A program made the translations under genes and the position numbers. From Agathobacter sp. (GTDB taxonomy: Bacteria > Bacillota > Clostridia > Lachnospirales > Lachnospiraceae), in contig JALEPP010000052.1 of NCBI GenBank assembly GCA_022767075.1, positions 1-51,353 of the forward strand: DNA of 51,353 bases, given 5' to 3'. Under the pieces are notes generated by a model. That model ran no database searches, had not been told where the DNA came from, and saw only the letters and a list, made by a program, of their open reading frames with translations. This document shows positions 31,605 through 40,183 of the stretch, one piece after another. Position 1 is the first letter of the stretch, and each line of letters begins with the position of its first letter.

Positions 31605-32837
31605 TCAACAATCGCGAATTAATTGCTCCGCCCTGTTTTCCCAGGTATGTTTCCTGCTAACCTTTCGATATCCATTTTCTCTCCCCTGAGCTATTTTGAT
31701 ACCCCCAAAAACCGCTCTGCTGATATCAGAGGACTCTATCAGTTCCTTTACAAGGCCGGTTATCTCCTCTTCCCTGCCCGGTACAAAATAGCAGATTCCC
31801 TCTCCAGCCTGCAGTTCTTCCCTTAAGTAATCACTGGCATCGCTGATACAGATTGTACCATGCAGTAAGGCTGTAAAGACCCTGTCATGGGCGCCATCCC
31901 GAAACAATGGCATAATATTGAGAGCGAGCTTGCTTTCTGCAATTGCTTTTACACAGGCTTTTGAATCTCCGGACGCAAGGGTGGTTACGTTATCCGGAAT
32001 TTGTTCCCATAGCTCCTCCCATCCACTTCCCATAAGCTGAAGCGGTAAGCCTGCTCCTGCCAGGTTGCGGATAACCGAACCTCTGATTTCATTGCGAAAA
32101 TAAAAATCCAAAAAAATACTTCTCTTTAATTCCTGAAGCATTTGCTCCCGATTTCCGTCACAGACATCCAACAGGGCCTGTTCCAGGGTAAGCCCCGGAT
32201 TTGTTTGCATGTGCTTTATGATATGGTGATAGAAGCTCTGCCTTCTGGAATCCAAGGAATTCAGATAGGTCTTAACATGCCTCTGGGGGGTATAATTTCC
32301 CGTAAAGACAATATGACTTTTCTTCTTCTCCCACAATTCCTGCTGTTCATAAGTCCCATCCAAAAAGCCGTTTCCCGCCAACGGGAAAAATTGATTCTCC
32401 CTCATCCAAGGGTACTTTTCGTTCAAATGCTCATCTATGAACCTTTTGTGGTTTCTGTCCACCGATAAATGAACATAAGAAAAATCCCCATAACGGTTTC
32501 TATCCTCTTCCAACTTTTGGAATCTCCCAAAGAAGTGATACGGATGATCGCAAAGAAGGTGATATACCTTTGCATGGCTTTTTTCTCCTTGCCAGATATA
32601 ACCCGTTTTACGATCGTACACTGCGGTCTCCCTCTTAAGCCCCCGAAAGCTAAAAAGGAATACTAAGGTGGGAGTCTTAAGGTATTGAATCAGGGCTTTT
32701 CTCTCCTCCTCCCCTGCATCCAAGTCTCCATAACGAACCAAAAGGCCACGCATTCGAAATGCCTGGCCCATTTGCTTTGCAAAATAATTGAGGGTTTCAT
32801 CATCCCCATTCAGAAACAAAATTTGTTGTATGTTCAC
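31605..32837 (-). CDS. CgeB-like glycosyltransferase (GT4-type)
   Basis: A 410-residue cytoplasmic protein resembling CgeB/DUF3880-type glycosyltransferases. The N-terminal half (QILFLNGDDETLNYFAKQMG at the start) is a variable Rossmann domain. The C-terminal half carries the GT-B donor-site pattern AHDRVFTALLHGTICISDASDYL. The donor and acceptor are unknown; CgeB relatives modify spore coat or S-layer/flagellar proteins. The start is GTG at 32837 with AAGGAG six bases upstream. It follows glyA by 47 bases and may be co-transcribed; the link to one-carbon metabolism is not obvious. Confidence 0.7.
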   Translation of the reverse strand: MNIQQILFLNGDDETLNYFAKQMGQAFRMRGLLVRYGDLDAGEEERKALIQYLKTPTLVFLFSFRGLKRETAVYDRKTGYIWQGEKSHAKVYHLLCDHPYHFFGRFQKLEEDRNRYGDFSYVHLSVDRNHKRFIDEHLNEKYPWMRENQFFPLAGNGFLDGTYEQQELWEKKKSHIVFTGNYTPQRHVKTYLNSLDSRRQSFYHHIIKHMQTNPGLTLEQALLDVCDGNREQMLQELKRSIFLDFYFRNEIRGSVIRNLAGAGLPLQLMGSGWEELWEQIPDNVTTLASGDSKACVKAIAESKLALNIMPLFRDGAHDRVFTALLHGTICISDASDYLREELQAGEGICYFVPGREEEITGLVKELIESSDISRAVFGGIKIAQGRENGYRKVSRKHTWENRAEQLIRDC

Positions 32838-32884
32838 ACGACACTCCTTTTGTCTTATCTTGCACTCATTTCACTTCTATGTCA

Positions 32885-34132
32885 TTACTGGAAGTTCTGA
32901 AGAGGATACTTGTCCGTTAATGTCTTCACGATTGCACACGCCTTCTCGATGGCTGCATCACCCTCTTTTATCAGAAGAGCGATTGCCTCTGCAACCTGAT
33001 CAAAGTCATCCTCCTTTAATCCTCTTGATGTGGCAGCCGGGGTTCCAAGGCGTACACCACTGGTTACAAACGGAGACTGTGGATCATTTGGAATGGTGTT
33101 CTTATTTGCAGTGATATGTGCTTCATCCAGAAGCTTCTCTACTGCTTTTCCTGTTAATCCAAATGGAGTTAAATCCACCAGCATTAAGTGGTTGTCGGTT
33201 CCATCTGATACAATCTTGATACCACGGTTCTTAAGACCATTGCAAAGAGCCTGTGCATTTTTTACTACCTGCTCCTGGTAGGCTTTAAATTCCGGCTGCA
33301 ATGCTTCCTTAAAGCATACCGCTTTTGCAGCAATGACATGCATCAAAGGTCCACCCTGGGTTCCCGGGAAGATTGCCTTGTTGAAATTGTATTTATCCTG
33401 CATTACCTGACTGCAAAGAATCATACCTCCACGAGGTCCTCTTAAGGTCTTGTGTGTGGTGGTTGTTACCACATGGGCATATGGAATTGGGCTTGGATGA
33501 AGCCCTGCCGCTACAAGACCTGCAATGTGAGCCATATCTACCATAAGAACTGCATCTACACTGTCTGCAATTTCACGGAAGCGCTTGAAGTCGATGGTTC
33601 TGGCATAAGCAGAGGCTCCGGCGATAATCATCTTTGGCTGGCACTCTTTTGCAATGCGCTCCACCTCATCGTAATCAATAAAGCCTTCGTCATTGACACC
33701 ATAAGGAACGATATTAAAATAGCTTCCTGAGAAGTTAACCTTTGATCCATGGGTTAAGTGTCCGCCGTGATCTAAGTTCATTCCCATTACCGTATCACCC
33801 GGTTTTAAAATAGCAAACTGAACTGCCATATTGGCCTGTGCTCCTGAGTGTGGCTGTACGTTTACATACTCACATCCAAAGAGCTCCTTGGCACGTTCTC
33901 TTGCAAGCTCTTCCACCACATCCACGCACTGGCACCCGCCGTAATATCTCTTTCCAGGGTACCCTTCCGCATACTTGTTGGTAAGGATACTTCCCATTGT
34001 GGACATGACAGCCGGACTTACCCAGTTCTCTGATGCGATAAGCTCGATGTGGCTGTTTTGTCTGTCGAACTCGTCAACGATAGCCTGTGATACTTCAGGG
34101 TCTACTGATTTGATGTCTGATAACGAATACAT
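32885..34132 (-). CDS. glyA: Serine hydroxymethyltransferase
   Basis: A 415-residue fold-type I PLP enzyme converting serine and tetrahydrofolate to glycine and methylene-THF. It shows [15 protein letters not shown] at the start, [32 protein letters not shown] and the PLP lysine in [17 protein letters not shown] (about residue 228). Length and motifs are standard. TCTCCTC on the plus strand (GAGGAGA on minus) lies about 5 bases before the start. A consensus-like promoter precedes it, overlapping the end of the DUF1294 gene. Confidence 0.96.
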   Translation of the reverse strand: MYSLSDIKSVDPEVSQAIVDEFDRQNSHIELIASENWVSPAVMSTMGSILTNKYAEGYPGKRYYGGCQCVDVVEELARERAKELFGCEYVNVQPHSGAQANMAVQFAILKPGDTVMGMNLDHGGHLTHGSKVNFSGSYFNIVPYGVNDEGFIDYDEVERIAKECQPKMIIAGASAYARTIDFKRFREIADSVDAVLMVDMAHIAGLVAAGLHPSPIPYAHVVTTTTHKTLRGPRGGMILCSQVMQDKYNFNKAIFPGTQGGPLMHVIAAKAVCFKEALQPEFKAYQEQVVKNAQALCNGLKNRGIKIVSDGTDNHLMLVDLTPFGLTGKAVEKLLDEAHITANKNTIPNDPQSPFVTSGVRLGTPAATSRGLKEDDFDQVAEAIALLIKEGDAAIEKACAIVKTLTDKYPLQNFQ

Positions 34133-34209
34133 ATTTTTCTCCTCTTCTTTTCCTCTTGTCCTGTTCGTGCAGTAAAGACAATTATCTTCCCTTAAAGGAC
34201 ATTTTGATT

Positions 34210-34238
34210 ATTATAACTTTCTGCCTTTAGAAATTCAA
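34210..34238 (-). promoter_or_regulatory. Promoter of glyA
   Basis: Read on minus, TTGAAT-17-TATAAT. The leader is about 70 bases. The -35 box lies inside the last codons of the DUF1294 gene. Confidence 0.8.
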
Positions 34239-34520
34239 GCCAAAAACAAGAAATTTTCCAGAAATAGACAAATACACAACTATGGCCACCTGAATGATAA
34301 GAATAAGCGGCATTCCCACCACAAAATACCAGTGCTTCGTCTTATGCCGGAAGAGATACATTCCCGTTAGGGTGCCGATGCTCCCTCCTAATAAGCTCAC
34401 AAGGAACAACTGCTTTTCCGGGATTCTCCATTTTTTCTTAACGGCCCTTCTTTTATCTACAGCCATAACCAATATGCCAAGGATGTTCATCACAAGAATA
34501 TAACCGATAACGATACGCAA
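34227..34520 (-). CDS. DUF1294 family small membrane protein
   Basis: About 97 residues with three hydrophobic helices and the family motif region AVDKRRAVKKKWRIPEKQL, then LVSLLGGSIGTLTGMYLFRHKT. Function is unknown. The ORF track starts at 34565, where no ribosome binding site is seen. A TTG at 34520 follows AAGGAGGGAG about ten bases upstream and gives a length usual for this family. An inverted repeat (TACACA/TGTGTA) in the leader sits close to the secDF terminator. Confidence 0.75.
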   Translation of the reverse strand: MRIVIGYILVMNILGILVMAVDKRRAVKKKWRIPEKQLFLVSLLGGSIGTLTGMYLFRHKTKHWYFVVGMPLILIIQVAIVVYLSISGKFLVFGLNF

Positions 34521-34598
34521 GTTGTTGTCTCCCTCCTTTATTCGCCTGTAAGTGTGCAGATACACATCTTTTGTGTGTAACGGGTTTCTCCCTGCTTA

Positions 34599-34636
34599 AG
34601 AAAAACCCCCAGAAGAACAACTCTCCTGAGGGTTTC
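34599..34636 (-). terminator. Intrinsic terminator after secDF
   Basis: Read on minus, AACCCTCAG and CTGGGGGTT form a 9-bp stem with one G-U pair, followed by TTTCTT. It closes the SCIFF-maturase-secDF transcript. Confidence 0.8.
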
Positions 34637-34674
34637 CCCGTTTTATCCTATTGGTGGAGTCGGACTCCATCACA

Positions 34675-36924
34675 TTATTTTGCGGCTTTCTTCAATGCGC
34701 GAACCTTCATCATGTACCAAAGCTCGGTTGCGATAAAGATCGATGAGTATGCTCCTGAGATTAAGCCTACCATAAGTGGCAATGCGAACTCACGGATAGA
34801 AGCGATACCGAGGATGTAGAGAACCACTACAGTAATAAAGGTTGTGATAGAAGTATTGATACTTCTTGAGAGTGTCTGAGTAAGGGAACGGTTTGCAATC
34901 TCCGCAACCTCCTCGGCACTCTTAATCTCACGTCCATGAAGGTTCTCACGAATACGGTCAAAGATAACAATGGTATCGTTGACTGAGTATCCTACGATAG
35001 TAAGCATACATGCAATAAAGGTGTTACCCACAGAAATACGAATCAAAGCGTAGGTTGCAAGTACAATCAATACATCATGGGCAAGTGCCACAACAGCTGA
35101 TGTTGCAAACTTGAAGTCCTTGAATCGGAATCTGATGTAAATCAGAATAAACAATACTGCTACAATTACCGCTACGATAGCGCTTGAACGCATTTCGTTT
35201 GAAATCGTTGCACTGATTGACTGGGTCGTAATAGAATCCTCTGCTACTCCATATACTTCAACAATTTTGTCTGCCATTGCCTGTCTCTCTTCCTGAGATA
35301 GGGTTCTGGTCTTGATGGTAATATCAGTAGAGTTGTCTACTGCATTAATCTGAACAGCAGAATCTCCTGTGATCTTCTCTACCCAGGCCATAACCTCTGC
35401 TTCATTCTCATCCGGAGAATAGTTTTGGCCAAAATCAAAGGTGGTAGAGGTTCCGCCTACGAACTCTAAGCTGTAGTTTAAAGCTTTTCCTGAGGTTGCA
35501 CCATGGATTCCCATAGATACGATTCCTGCAAGAATCACAACAAGGGAAATTGCCATATATACGAAGCGATGCTTCATAAAGTCAATGGTCTTATTATCTT
35601 TTGCACGTCCATAGAATTTCTCATTCTTAAGACCAACTGCAAAAAGAGCACGTAAAACAAACTTTGCTACCACTAATGCGGTGAACATTGAGATGACAAT
35701 AGAAATCATCAGGGTGTAAGCAAATCCTTTTACGGTACCGGATCCAAGGAGCATCAAGATCAATGCTACGATGAAGGTTGTGATGTTACCATCTAAGATT
35801 GCAGATAATGCCTTGTGGTATCCATTGTTGATAGATGCCCATACGGTATTGCCCGCTGCAATTTCCTCACGGATACGGGCGAAGGTGATTACGTTGGCAT
35901 CTACCGCCATACCGATACCTAAGATGACACCGGCGATACCCGGCAGGGTTAACGTCACCTCAAACATATGAATAAATGCAACAGTCATGGTGATGTAGAT
36001 AGCAAGAGCAACGTCTGCTGCCACACCAGGAACTCCGTACATTACCACCATGAAAATCATCACCAAAATCAAACCGATGATTGCGGCCTTGATACTGGTG
36101 GAGATTGCTGCGCTACCAAGCTGCGCTCCTACTACATTGGATTCCAGCTCTGTAAGCTTTAAGTTAATGGCACCGACACGGATAAAGGTGGCAATCTCTT
36201 GACACTCTTCGTATGTATCGATACCGGTGATTACACATTTGCCATCGCCAATTACCTGACTTACTGTGGCAACGCTGATAAAATGTCCATCGTAGTAGAT
36301 ACCAATTGAATCACCACTTTCTTTTGCTTCCTTTGTAGCCTCTGCAAAAATATCAGTAGCTTCATCGTTGAATACTAAGCTGACAACAGGCTCATTGGTT
36401 CCATAGGTCTGATTCTGCTGGTAAGTAGCTTCTGCGTTTTTCACGCCGTTTCCATCAAAAATCACAGAGCCATTTTCAATGAGGGTCTCAATATCTGTTG
36501 TAAGGACACTGTTACCCACTTGTGCATCATACTGATAGTTTAAGTTTCCTTCGCTGTCCTTCTGCTTGATGAAGTACAAAGAACCCGGACTTCCCAGCCC
36601 TTCTAATACTGCATTTGCATCACTAACACCCGGAATCTCTACCGCGATACGATCGGTACCTACCTGATATACCGCATACTCGGTGCTGTAGCTTTCTGCA
36701 CGTTCTTCCAATTTTGCAATGGTGTCATTGATATCTGTCTGGGACGGGTTATCGTCTTCAATCTGATAGGTAATGGAAACTCCACCAGACAAATCCAATC
36801 CAAGTTTGATTCCGTCATCACTCTTTTTGCTGGTCTTACCGGTAATATCAAACGCATACCATCCCAGTAATACCATGAAAACCAGAGTGATGGAAAGGAT
36901 GACATATCCTTTACTCTTTTTCAT
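34675..36924 (-). CDS. secDF: Fused protein translocase subunit SecDF
   Basis: A 749-residue SecD-SecF fusion with about 12 membrane helices, which uses the proton gradient to help proteins leave the Sec channel. SecD half: LGLDLSGGVSITYQIE, the large extracellular P1 domain, then GVILGIGMAVDANVITFARIREE. SecF half: LEFVGGTSTTFDFG and VGYSVNDTIVIFDRIREN. The DAN and ND aspartates are present. It follows the SCIFF maturase by 22 bases, in the same transcript; this neighbourhood ties the export motor to a ribosomally made modified peptide. A terminator follows. Confidence 0.95.
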   Translation of the reverse strand: MKKSKGYVILSITLVFMVLLGWYAFDITGKTSKKSDDGIKLGLDLSGGVSITYQIEDDNPSQTDINDTIAKLEERAESYSTEYAVYQVGTDRIAVEIPGVSDANAVLEGLGSPGSLYFIKQKDSEGNLNYQYDAQVGNSVLTTDIETLIENGSVIFDGNGVKNAEATYQQNQTYGTNEPVVSLVFNDEATDIFAEATKEAKESGDSIGIYYDGHFISVATVSQVIGDGKCVITGIDTYEECQEIATFIRVGAINLKLTELESNVVGAQLGSAAISTSIKAAIIGLILVMIFMVVMYGVPGVAADVALAIYITMTVAFIHMFEVTLTLPGIAGVILGIGMAVDANVITFARIREEIAAGNTVWASINNGYHKALSAILDGNITTFIVALILMLLGSGTVKGFAYTLMISIVISMFTALVVAKFVLRALFAVGLKNEKFYGRAKDNKTIDFMKHRFVYMAISLVVILAGIVSMGIHGATSGKALNYSLEFVGGTSTTFDFGQNYSPDENEAEVMAWVEKITGDSAVQINAVDNSTDITIKTRTLSQEERQAMADKIVEVYGVAEDSITTQSISATISNEMRSSAIVAVIVAVLFILIYIRFRFKDFKFATSAVVALAHDVLIVLATYALIRISVGNTFIACMLTIVGYSVNDTIVIFDRIRENLHGREIKSAEEVAEIANRSLTQTLSRSINTSITTFITVVVLYILGIASIREFALPLMVGLISGAYSSIFIATELWYMMKVRALKKAAK

Positions 36925-36946
36925 TGTTAATTACCTCTTCCTTTAT

Positions 36947-38308
36947 TTATTCTTCCATCTCTGCTTCTGCAGCTTTGATCATAATTGCACACTCCACTCG
37001 TTTCTTCTGAAGCTCGCATCCGATATCGTATGCGTTTAAAATGCTTCCGTGGAAATTGTAAGAGTTTGCCGCACAACCACCGGAGCAGTAGAATCTGGCA
37101 AAGCAGTTACGGCATTTTTCTTTGGCGTATACATTACAGCATTTGAACTCGTCCTGAATATCCGTACGCTTGATGCCGTTCCATACATCACCCATCAGGA
37201 AATCCTCGTTTCCTACAAACTGGTGACATGGATATAAATCTCCCCAAGGAGTTACTGCCAAATATTCGGTTCCCGATCCGCATCCTGACAGACGCTTGGC
37301 CACACAAGGACCGCCCTCCAGGTCAATCATAAAGTGGAAGAAGTTAAAGTCCTCTCCCGCTTTCTTTCTGCGAATCATTTCCTTTGCAAGACGATCGTAC
37401 TCTTCACAGATAACCGGAATATCTTCCTCTGTAATTGCGTACGGGTCCTCCGGCTGAGCCACAACCGGCTCCACAGAAATCTGCTTAAAGCCAAGGTCTG
37501 CCAGGTGAAGTACGTCATTTGAGAAATCGGTATTATAGTGGGTGAAGGTACCTCTTACATAGTAGCGCTCCTGATTGCGGCTCTCCGCAAGCTTCTGAAA
37601 CTTCGGAACAATCAGGTCATAGCTTCCTGCTCCCTTTCTAAATGGGCGCATACGATCGTGGACTTCCTTACGTCCATCGATACTAAGTACCACGTTATCC
37701 ATTTCCTTGTTGGCAAATTCCATGATGTCATCATTTAAAAGAACACCATTGGTGGTAAGGGTAAAACGGAAGTGCTTGTCGTGAAGCTTCTCCTGCTCTC
37801 TTCCGTATGCAACCAGCTGTTTTACTACATCAAAATTCATAAGAGGCTCACCACCGAAGAAGTCCACCTCCAGGTTGCGTCTCTGACCGGAGTTTGCAAT
37901 CAGGAAATCCAAAGCCTGTTTTCCGGTCTCATAGCTCATAAGAGCTCTTCTGCCATGGTACTCTCCCTCCTCTGCGAAGCAGTACTGACAGGCTAAGTTA
38001 CAGTCATGGGCAATATGTAAGCAAAGGGCTTTTACCACAGTTGGACGCTTTTTAAAGTCCATGATGTAGTTTTCATAAGCGTCCTTTGTGAACAGCTCCT
38101 CATCATCCTTTAAGCTTTGAACCTCATCCAAAGCCTCCTTAATCTCCGACTCCGGATAAGTTCCCTTCAAGGCTTCGATAATCTCTTCTCCGGATTTCTC
38201 CTCAAACATTGCAATCACATCGTATGTGACATCGTCCACCACATGGATGGCACCACTATTTACATCTAAGACAATATTATAGCCGTTGTTCTTATACTGA
38301 TGAACCAC
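36947..38308 (-). CDS. Thioether cross-link-forming SCIFF peptide maturase (radical SAM/SPASM)
   Basis: A 453-residue enzyme. The first 70 residues form a peptide-recognition domain (NIVLDVNSGAIHVVDDVTYD). The radical SAM core has the CX3CX2C cluster motif CNLACQYC (Cys103, 107, 110) and VDFFGGEPLMNF. A C-terminal SPASM domain has many cysteines (CGSGTEYLAVTPWGDLYPC and CRNCFARFYCSGGC), which would bind two auxiliary Fe-S clusters. It should install Cys-Thr thioether bridges in the SCIFF peptide encoded 126 bases upstream. Start is GTG at 38308 with GAGAGGA eight bases before. A hairpin (AAAGAGC/GCTCTTT) lies in its leader. Confidence 0.95.
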   Translation of the reverse strand: MVHQYKNNGYNIVLDVNSGAIHVVDDVTYDVIAMFEEKSGEEIIEALKGTYPESEIKEALDEVQSLKDDEELFTKDAYENYIMDFKKRPTVVKALCLHIAHDCNLACQYCFAEEGEYHGRRALMSYETGKQALDFLIANSGQRRNLEVDFFGGEPLMNFDVVKQLVAYGREQEKLHDKHFRFTLTTNGVLLNDDIMEFANKEMDNVVLSIDGRKEVHDRMRPFRKGAGSYDLIVPKFQKLAESRNQERYYVRGTFTHYNTDFSNDVLHLADLGFKQISVEPVVAQPEDPYAITEEDIPVICEEYDRLAKEMIRRKKAGEDFNFFHFMIDLEGGPCVAKRLSGCGSGTEYLAVTPWGDLYPCHQFVGNEDFLMGDVWNGIKRTDIQDEFKCCNVYAKEKCRNCFARFYCSGGCAANSYNFHGSILNAYDIGCELQKKRVECAIMIKAAEAEMEE

Positions 38309-38343
38309 TACAATAGTCCTCTCTTTCTATCTATAATTTATCC

Positions 38344-38366
38344 AAAGAGCTGTCTTTTCGCTCTTT
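38344..38366 (-). promoter_or_regulatory. Leader hairpin before the SCIFF maturase gene
   Basis: AAAGAGC and GCTCTTT pair around a 9-base loop, 36 bases before the GTG start. It could protect the 5' end of a processed maturase mRNA. No T tract follows. Confidence 0.4.
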
Positions 38367-38390
38367 TGTATGCATGCTGCACATTTAAGC

Positions 38391-38419
38391 AAAAAAAGAC
38401 CGCCCGATACCGAACGGTC
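38391..38419 (-). terminator. Attenuator-type terminator between SCIFF and its maturase
   Basis: Read on minus, GGACCGTTCG and CGGGCGGTC form a stem with two G-U pairs, followed by TTTTTTT. It lies 15 bases after the SCIFF stop but inside the operon, so most transcripts should end here and fewer read into the maturase and secDF. Confidence 0.75.
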
Positions 38420-38433
38420 CGTTTGAACACAAA

Positions 38434-38577
38434 TTATTTGTTCTGCTCGCAGGTCTGGTTTCCTACTGTACAAGAAGTTTTGCAAGCTGACTGGCAAGAA
38501 GTCTGGCACTCACCACATCCGCCTTTTTTGATAGTGTTCTGTAATTTCTTTGTATTTAAGGTCTTTACATGTTTCAT
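38434..38577 (-). CDS. SCIFF ranthipeptide precursor (six cysteines in forty-five residues)
   Basis: A 47-residue precursor peptide. The leader MKHVKTLNTKKLQNTIKKG is the conserved SCIFF start. The core has six cysteines (CGECQTSCQSACKTSCTVG... then QTC), each near threonine or serine. In known systems the maturase links cysteine sulfur to threonine carbons (a ranthipeptide); the biological role is not settled, though sensing has been proposed. The ORF track extends 26 codons too far upstream; the ATG at 38577 has AAGGAG seven bases before it. Promoter, leader hairpin and downstream attenuator all flank it closely. It is shorter than most gene-finder cutoffs. Confidence 0.95.
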   Translation of the reverse strand: MKHVKTLNTKKLQNTIKKGGCGECQTSCQSACKTSCTVGNQTCEQNK

Positions 38578-38602
38578 GGTTTTTCTCCTTTTCGATCTTA
38601 TT

Positions 38603-38622
38603 GACAGAGCCTCTGCCCTGTC
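38603..38622 (-). promoter_or_regulatory. 5' leader hairpin of the SCIFF mRNA
   Basis: GACAGGGC-AGAG-GCTCTGTC on minus is an 8-bp stem starting a few bases after the predicted transcription start; probably an mRNA-stabilising hairpin. Confidence 0.5.
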
Positions 38623-38632
38623 TATCTTGAAC

Positions 38633-38662
38633 ATTATAGCATAGCAATCTGCCATTATTCAA
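38633..38662 (-). promoter_or_regulatory. SCIFF promoter
   Basis: Read on minus, TTGAAT-18-TATAAT with an extended -10 (TGCTATAAT). The -35 overlaps the stop of the PTPS-like gene. Transcription starts near 38626. Confidence 0.85.
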
Positions 38663-39128
38663 GCTTTTTCTTAATATCTGACACAACACGCTCCACCATG
38701 TTGTCTACATACTTCTCCTTAATCTCGTCAATCCGGTCCACCACATTCTGCTGCTGTCCCAAAGAAACGATATACCCTCTTGTGGGAGTCTCGGATCCCT
38801 CCAGAGAAATCAGACAGCCTCCCAGGTCGCTGATTATGGTATCCAGCTCACCGGCAAAATAGTCCGTGACATTTTCCACGGTAGGCATAGTAACATCAAA
38901 AGGAGCAACTTCATTCATAATACGATTCTGATAGGTTGATAAAAACCGGTCTACTGCCTTCTCAAACACACTAAACTCAATGAACTCATCTCCCGGCATT
39001 ATGATAACCGTCACAAATTCCCACGTGTGGGGATGTACCTGTCCCGGCTTTCCGTTGAAAATAATATAGTGGTTCATATTCAAATAGGATTTTAATCGAT
39101 ATTCCCGATAAATATTTCCCTTTCTCAC
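38655..39128 (-). CDS. PTPS-fold protein (6-pyruvoyl-tetrahydropterin synthase-related), XrtG-locus type A
   Basis: A 157-residue soluble protein with the T-fold sequence layout of QueD/PTPS. YREYRLKSYLNMNHYI supplies the first zinc His, VHPHTWEFVTVI the HxH pair, and CLISLEGSETPTRGYIV the C-terminal Glu strand. Residues needed for catalysis in QueD are missing: the Cys four residues before HxH is Pro, and the DHxxLN segment reads YQNRIMNE. It is therefore probably a zinc-bound binding or regulatory protein rather than a pterin synthase. Start is GTG at 39128, overlapping the upstream stop as GTGA. It is the last gene of the XrtG locus. Confidence 0.75.
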   Translation of the reverse strand: MRKGNIYREYRLKSYLNMNHYIIFNGKPGQVHPHTWEFVTVIIMPGDEFIEFSVFEKAVDRFLSTYQNRIMNEVAPFDVTMPTVENVTDYFAGELDTIISDLGGCLISLEGSETPTRGYIVSLGQQQNVVDRIDEIKEKYVDNMVERVVSDIKKKLE

Positions 39129-40183
39129 TGGGTCTCCTCTCTATCAATCCCATGATACTGCGAATAATAGCTGCCATTTTCCAGACGGAGCTCTCTTTGA
39201 GACACCGGAATGACATCCTTGGTCTCAATCATTCCTTCATATTTCTTTCCCTCTCCCAGGTCTGCGCCTACACAGATTAAAAGAAGCCTGGTATCCGAAA
39301 GAGCAAACCTTAAGACGGTTTCATCCATGACAACCAGAGTCTTTCTCCAAAAACGCTCTACGGCTCTTTGGTTCATGGCATGATAATCCAACAGGGTGAT
39401 ACACTCTATCTCCTTGCTTGTAAGCTCATCCAGAAAGTTATCCAGAATCTCACCGGAAAATACATGATTTCTGCTGGAGTAAAGCTGCTGGGTTCGAAGC
39501 AGATAGTCCAGCTTGTTAACCCGGTTGGTGGAAAGCTCCAGCTTCTGCCTGTACTCTTCCAACAGCATATTCTTCTCATCAATCTTTTTACCACAGACCA
39601 TGAGGCAAATCATGTAAATCACCAGCACCACAATGGTCATAACCAGCATGGCGTATTTGGATGCAAGAAGGACATTCTGCTCCAGAATCACCTTGTCATA
39701 GGTCAGAAGGCATACCCGATACTCATTTCCTCTCCAGGAAAACGTACCGCCCGAAGCCACATAGCGATCGTTTTTCAGGTAAATGATTCTATGGATGACC
39801 TTCTTATCATTGAGAGAATCTATGAACTCTCTGGAGGTCTCCGAATCGTAATAGGAGTCCGAGGACAAATTCTTGTAGCGGTTTGTCTCGGTAACGGATT
39901 TGATAAAAAGGATATTATCCCCCGTAGACAAGGTCCAGTATTTACTGGAATCCGAATCCAGAGAGCTGATAATATCTGTAATCTTTTCCTCTGTGGCATC
40001 CTCCCCCAATCTTCCTATCTGATCCAGGGTAACCTTAACATAGCCATCCTGTTCCACTCCGTAGATATCCAGAAAAGCCTTCTCGTAATTATTCAATTGA
40101 AAAAGAAAGATTGCTGCCATCAGCACGGCAGATACTACCGCAACCACCGATAGTACCCCAAAATACTTCTTCTTTTTTTTCAT
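39125..40183 (-). CDS. Unknown two-pass membrane protein of the XrtG locus
   Basis: A 352-residue protein: a cationic N-terminus (MKKKKKYFG), helix 1 (about 8-27), an extracellular domain of about 145 residues, helix 2 (YAMLVMTIVVLVIYMICLMVCG, about 175-197), a coiled coil (KNMLLEEYRQKLELSTNRV), and a cytoplasmic domain of about 120 residues. The layout is that of a membrane sensor. The tail (ECITLLDYHAMNQRAVERF, then RLLLICVGADLGEG) faintly recalls a degenerate GGDEF domain, but no GGDEF motif is present. No function is assigned. It overlaps both neighbours by four bases, so it is tightly co-translated with the glycosyltransferase and PTPS-like gene. Confidence 0.7.
   Translation of the reverse strand: MKKKKKYFGVLSVVAVVSAVLMAAIFLFQLNNYEKAFLDIYGVEQDGYVKVTLDQIGRLGEDATEEKITDIISSLDSDSSKYWTLSTGDNILFIKSVTETNRYKNLSSDSYYDSETSREFIDSLNDKKVIHRIIYLKNDRYVASGGTFSWRGNEYRVCLLTYDKVILEQNVLLASKYAMLVMTIVVLVIYMICLMVCGKKIDEKNMLLEEYRQKLELSTNRVNKLDYLLRTQQLYSSRNHVFSGEILDNFLDELTSKEIECITLLDYHAMNQRAVERFWRKTLVVMDETVLRFALSDTRLLLICVGADLGEGKKYEGMIETKDVIPVSQRELRLENGSYYSQYHGIDREETQ

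Noticed and set aside
38434-38655. 73-residue version of the SCIFF ORF
   Set aside because: The first 26 codons cover promoter and leader; AAGGAG marks the ATG at 38577.
39125-40183. Diguanylate cyclase
   Set aside because: No GGDEF or equivalent motif and the C-terminal domain is too short; left unassigned.
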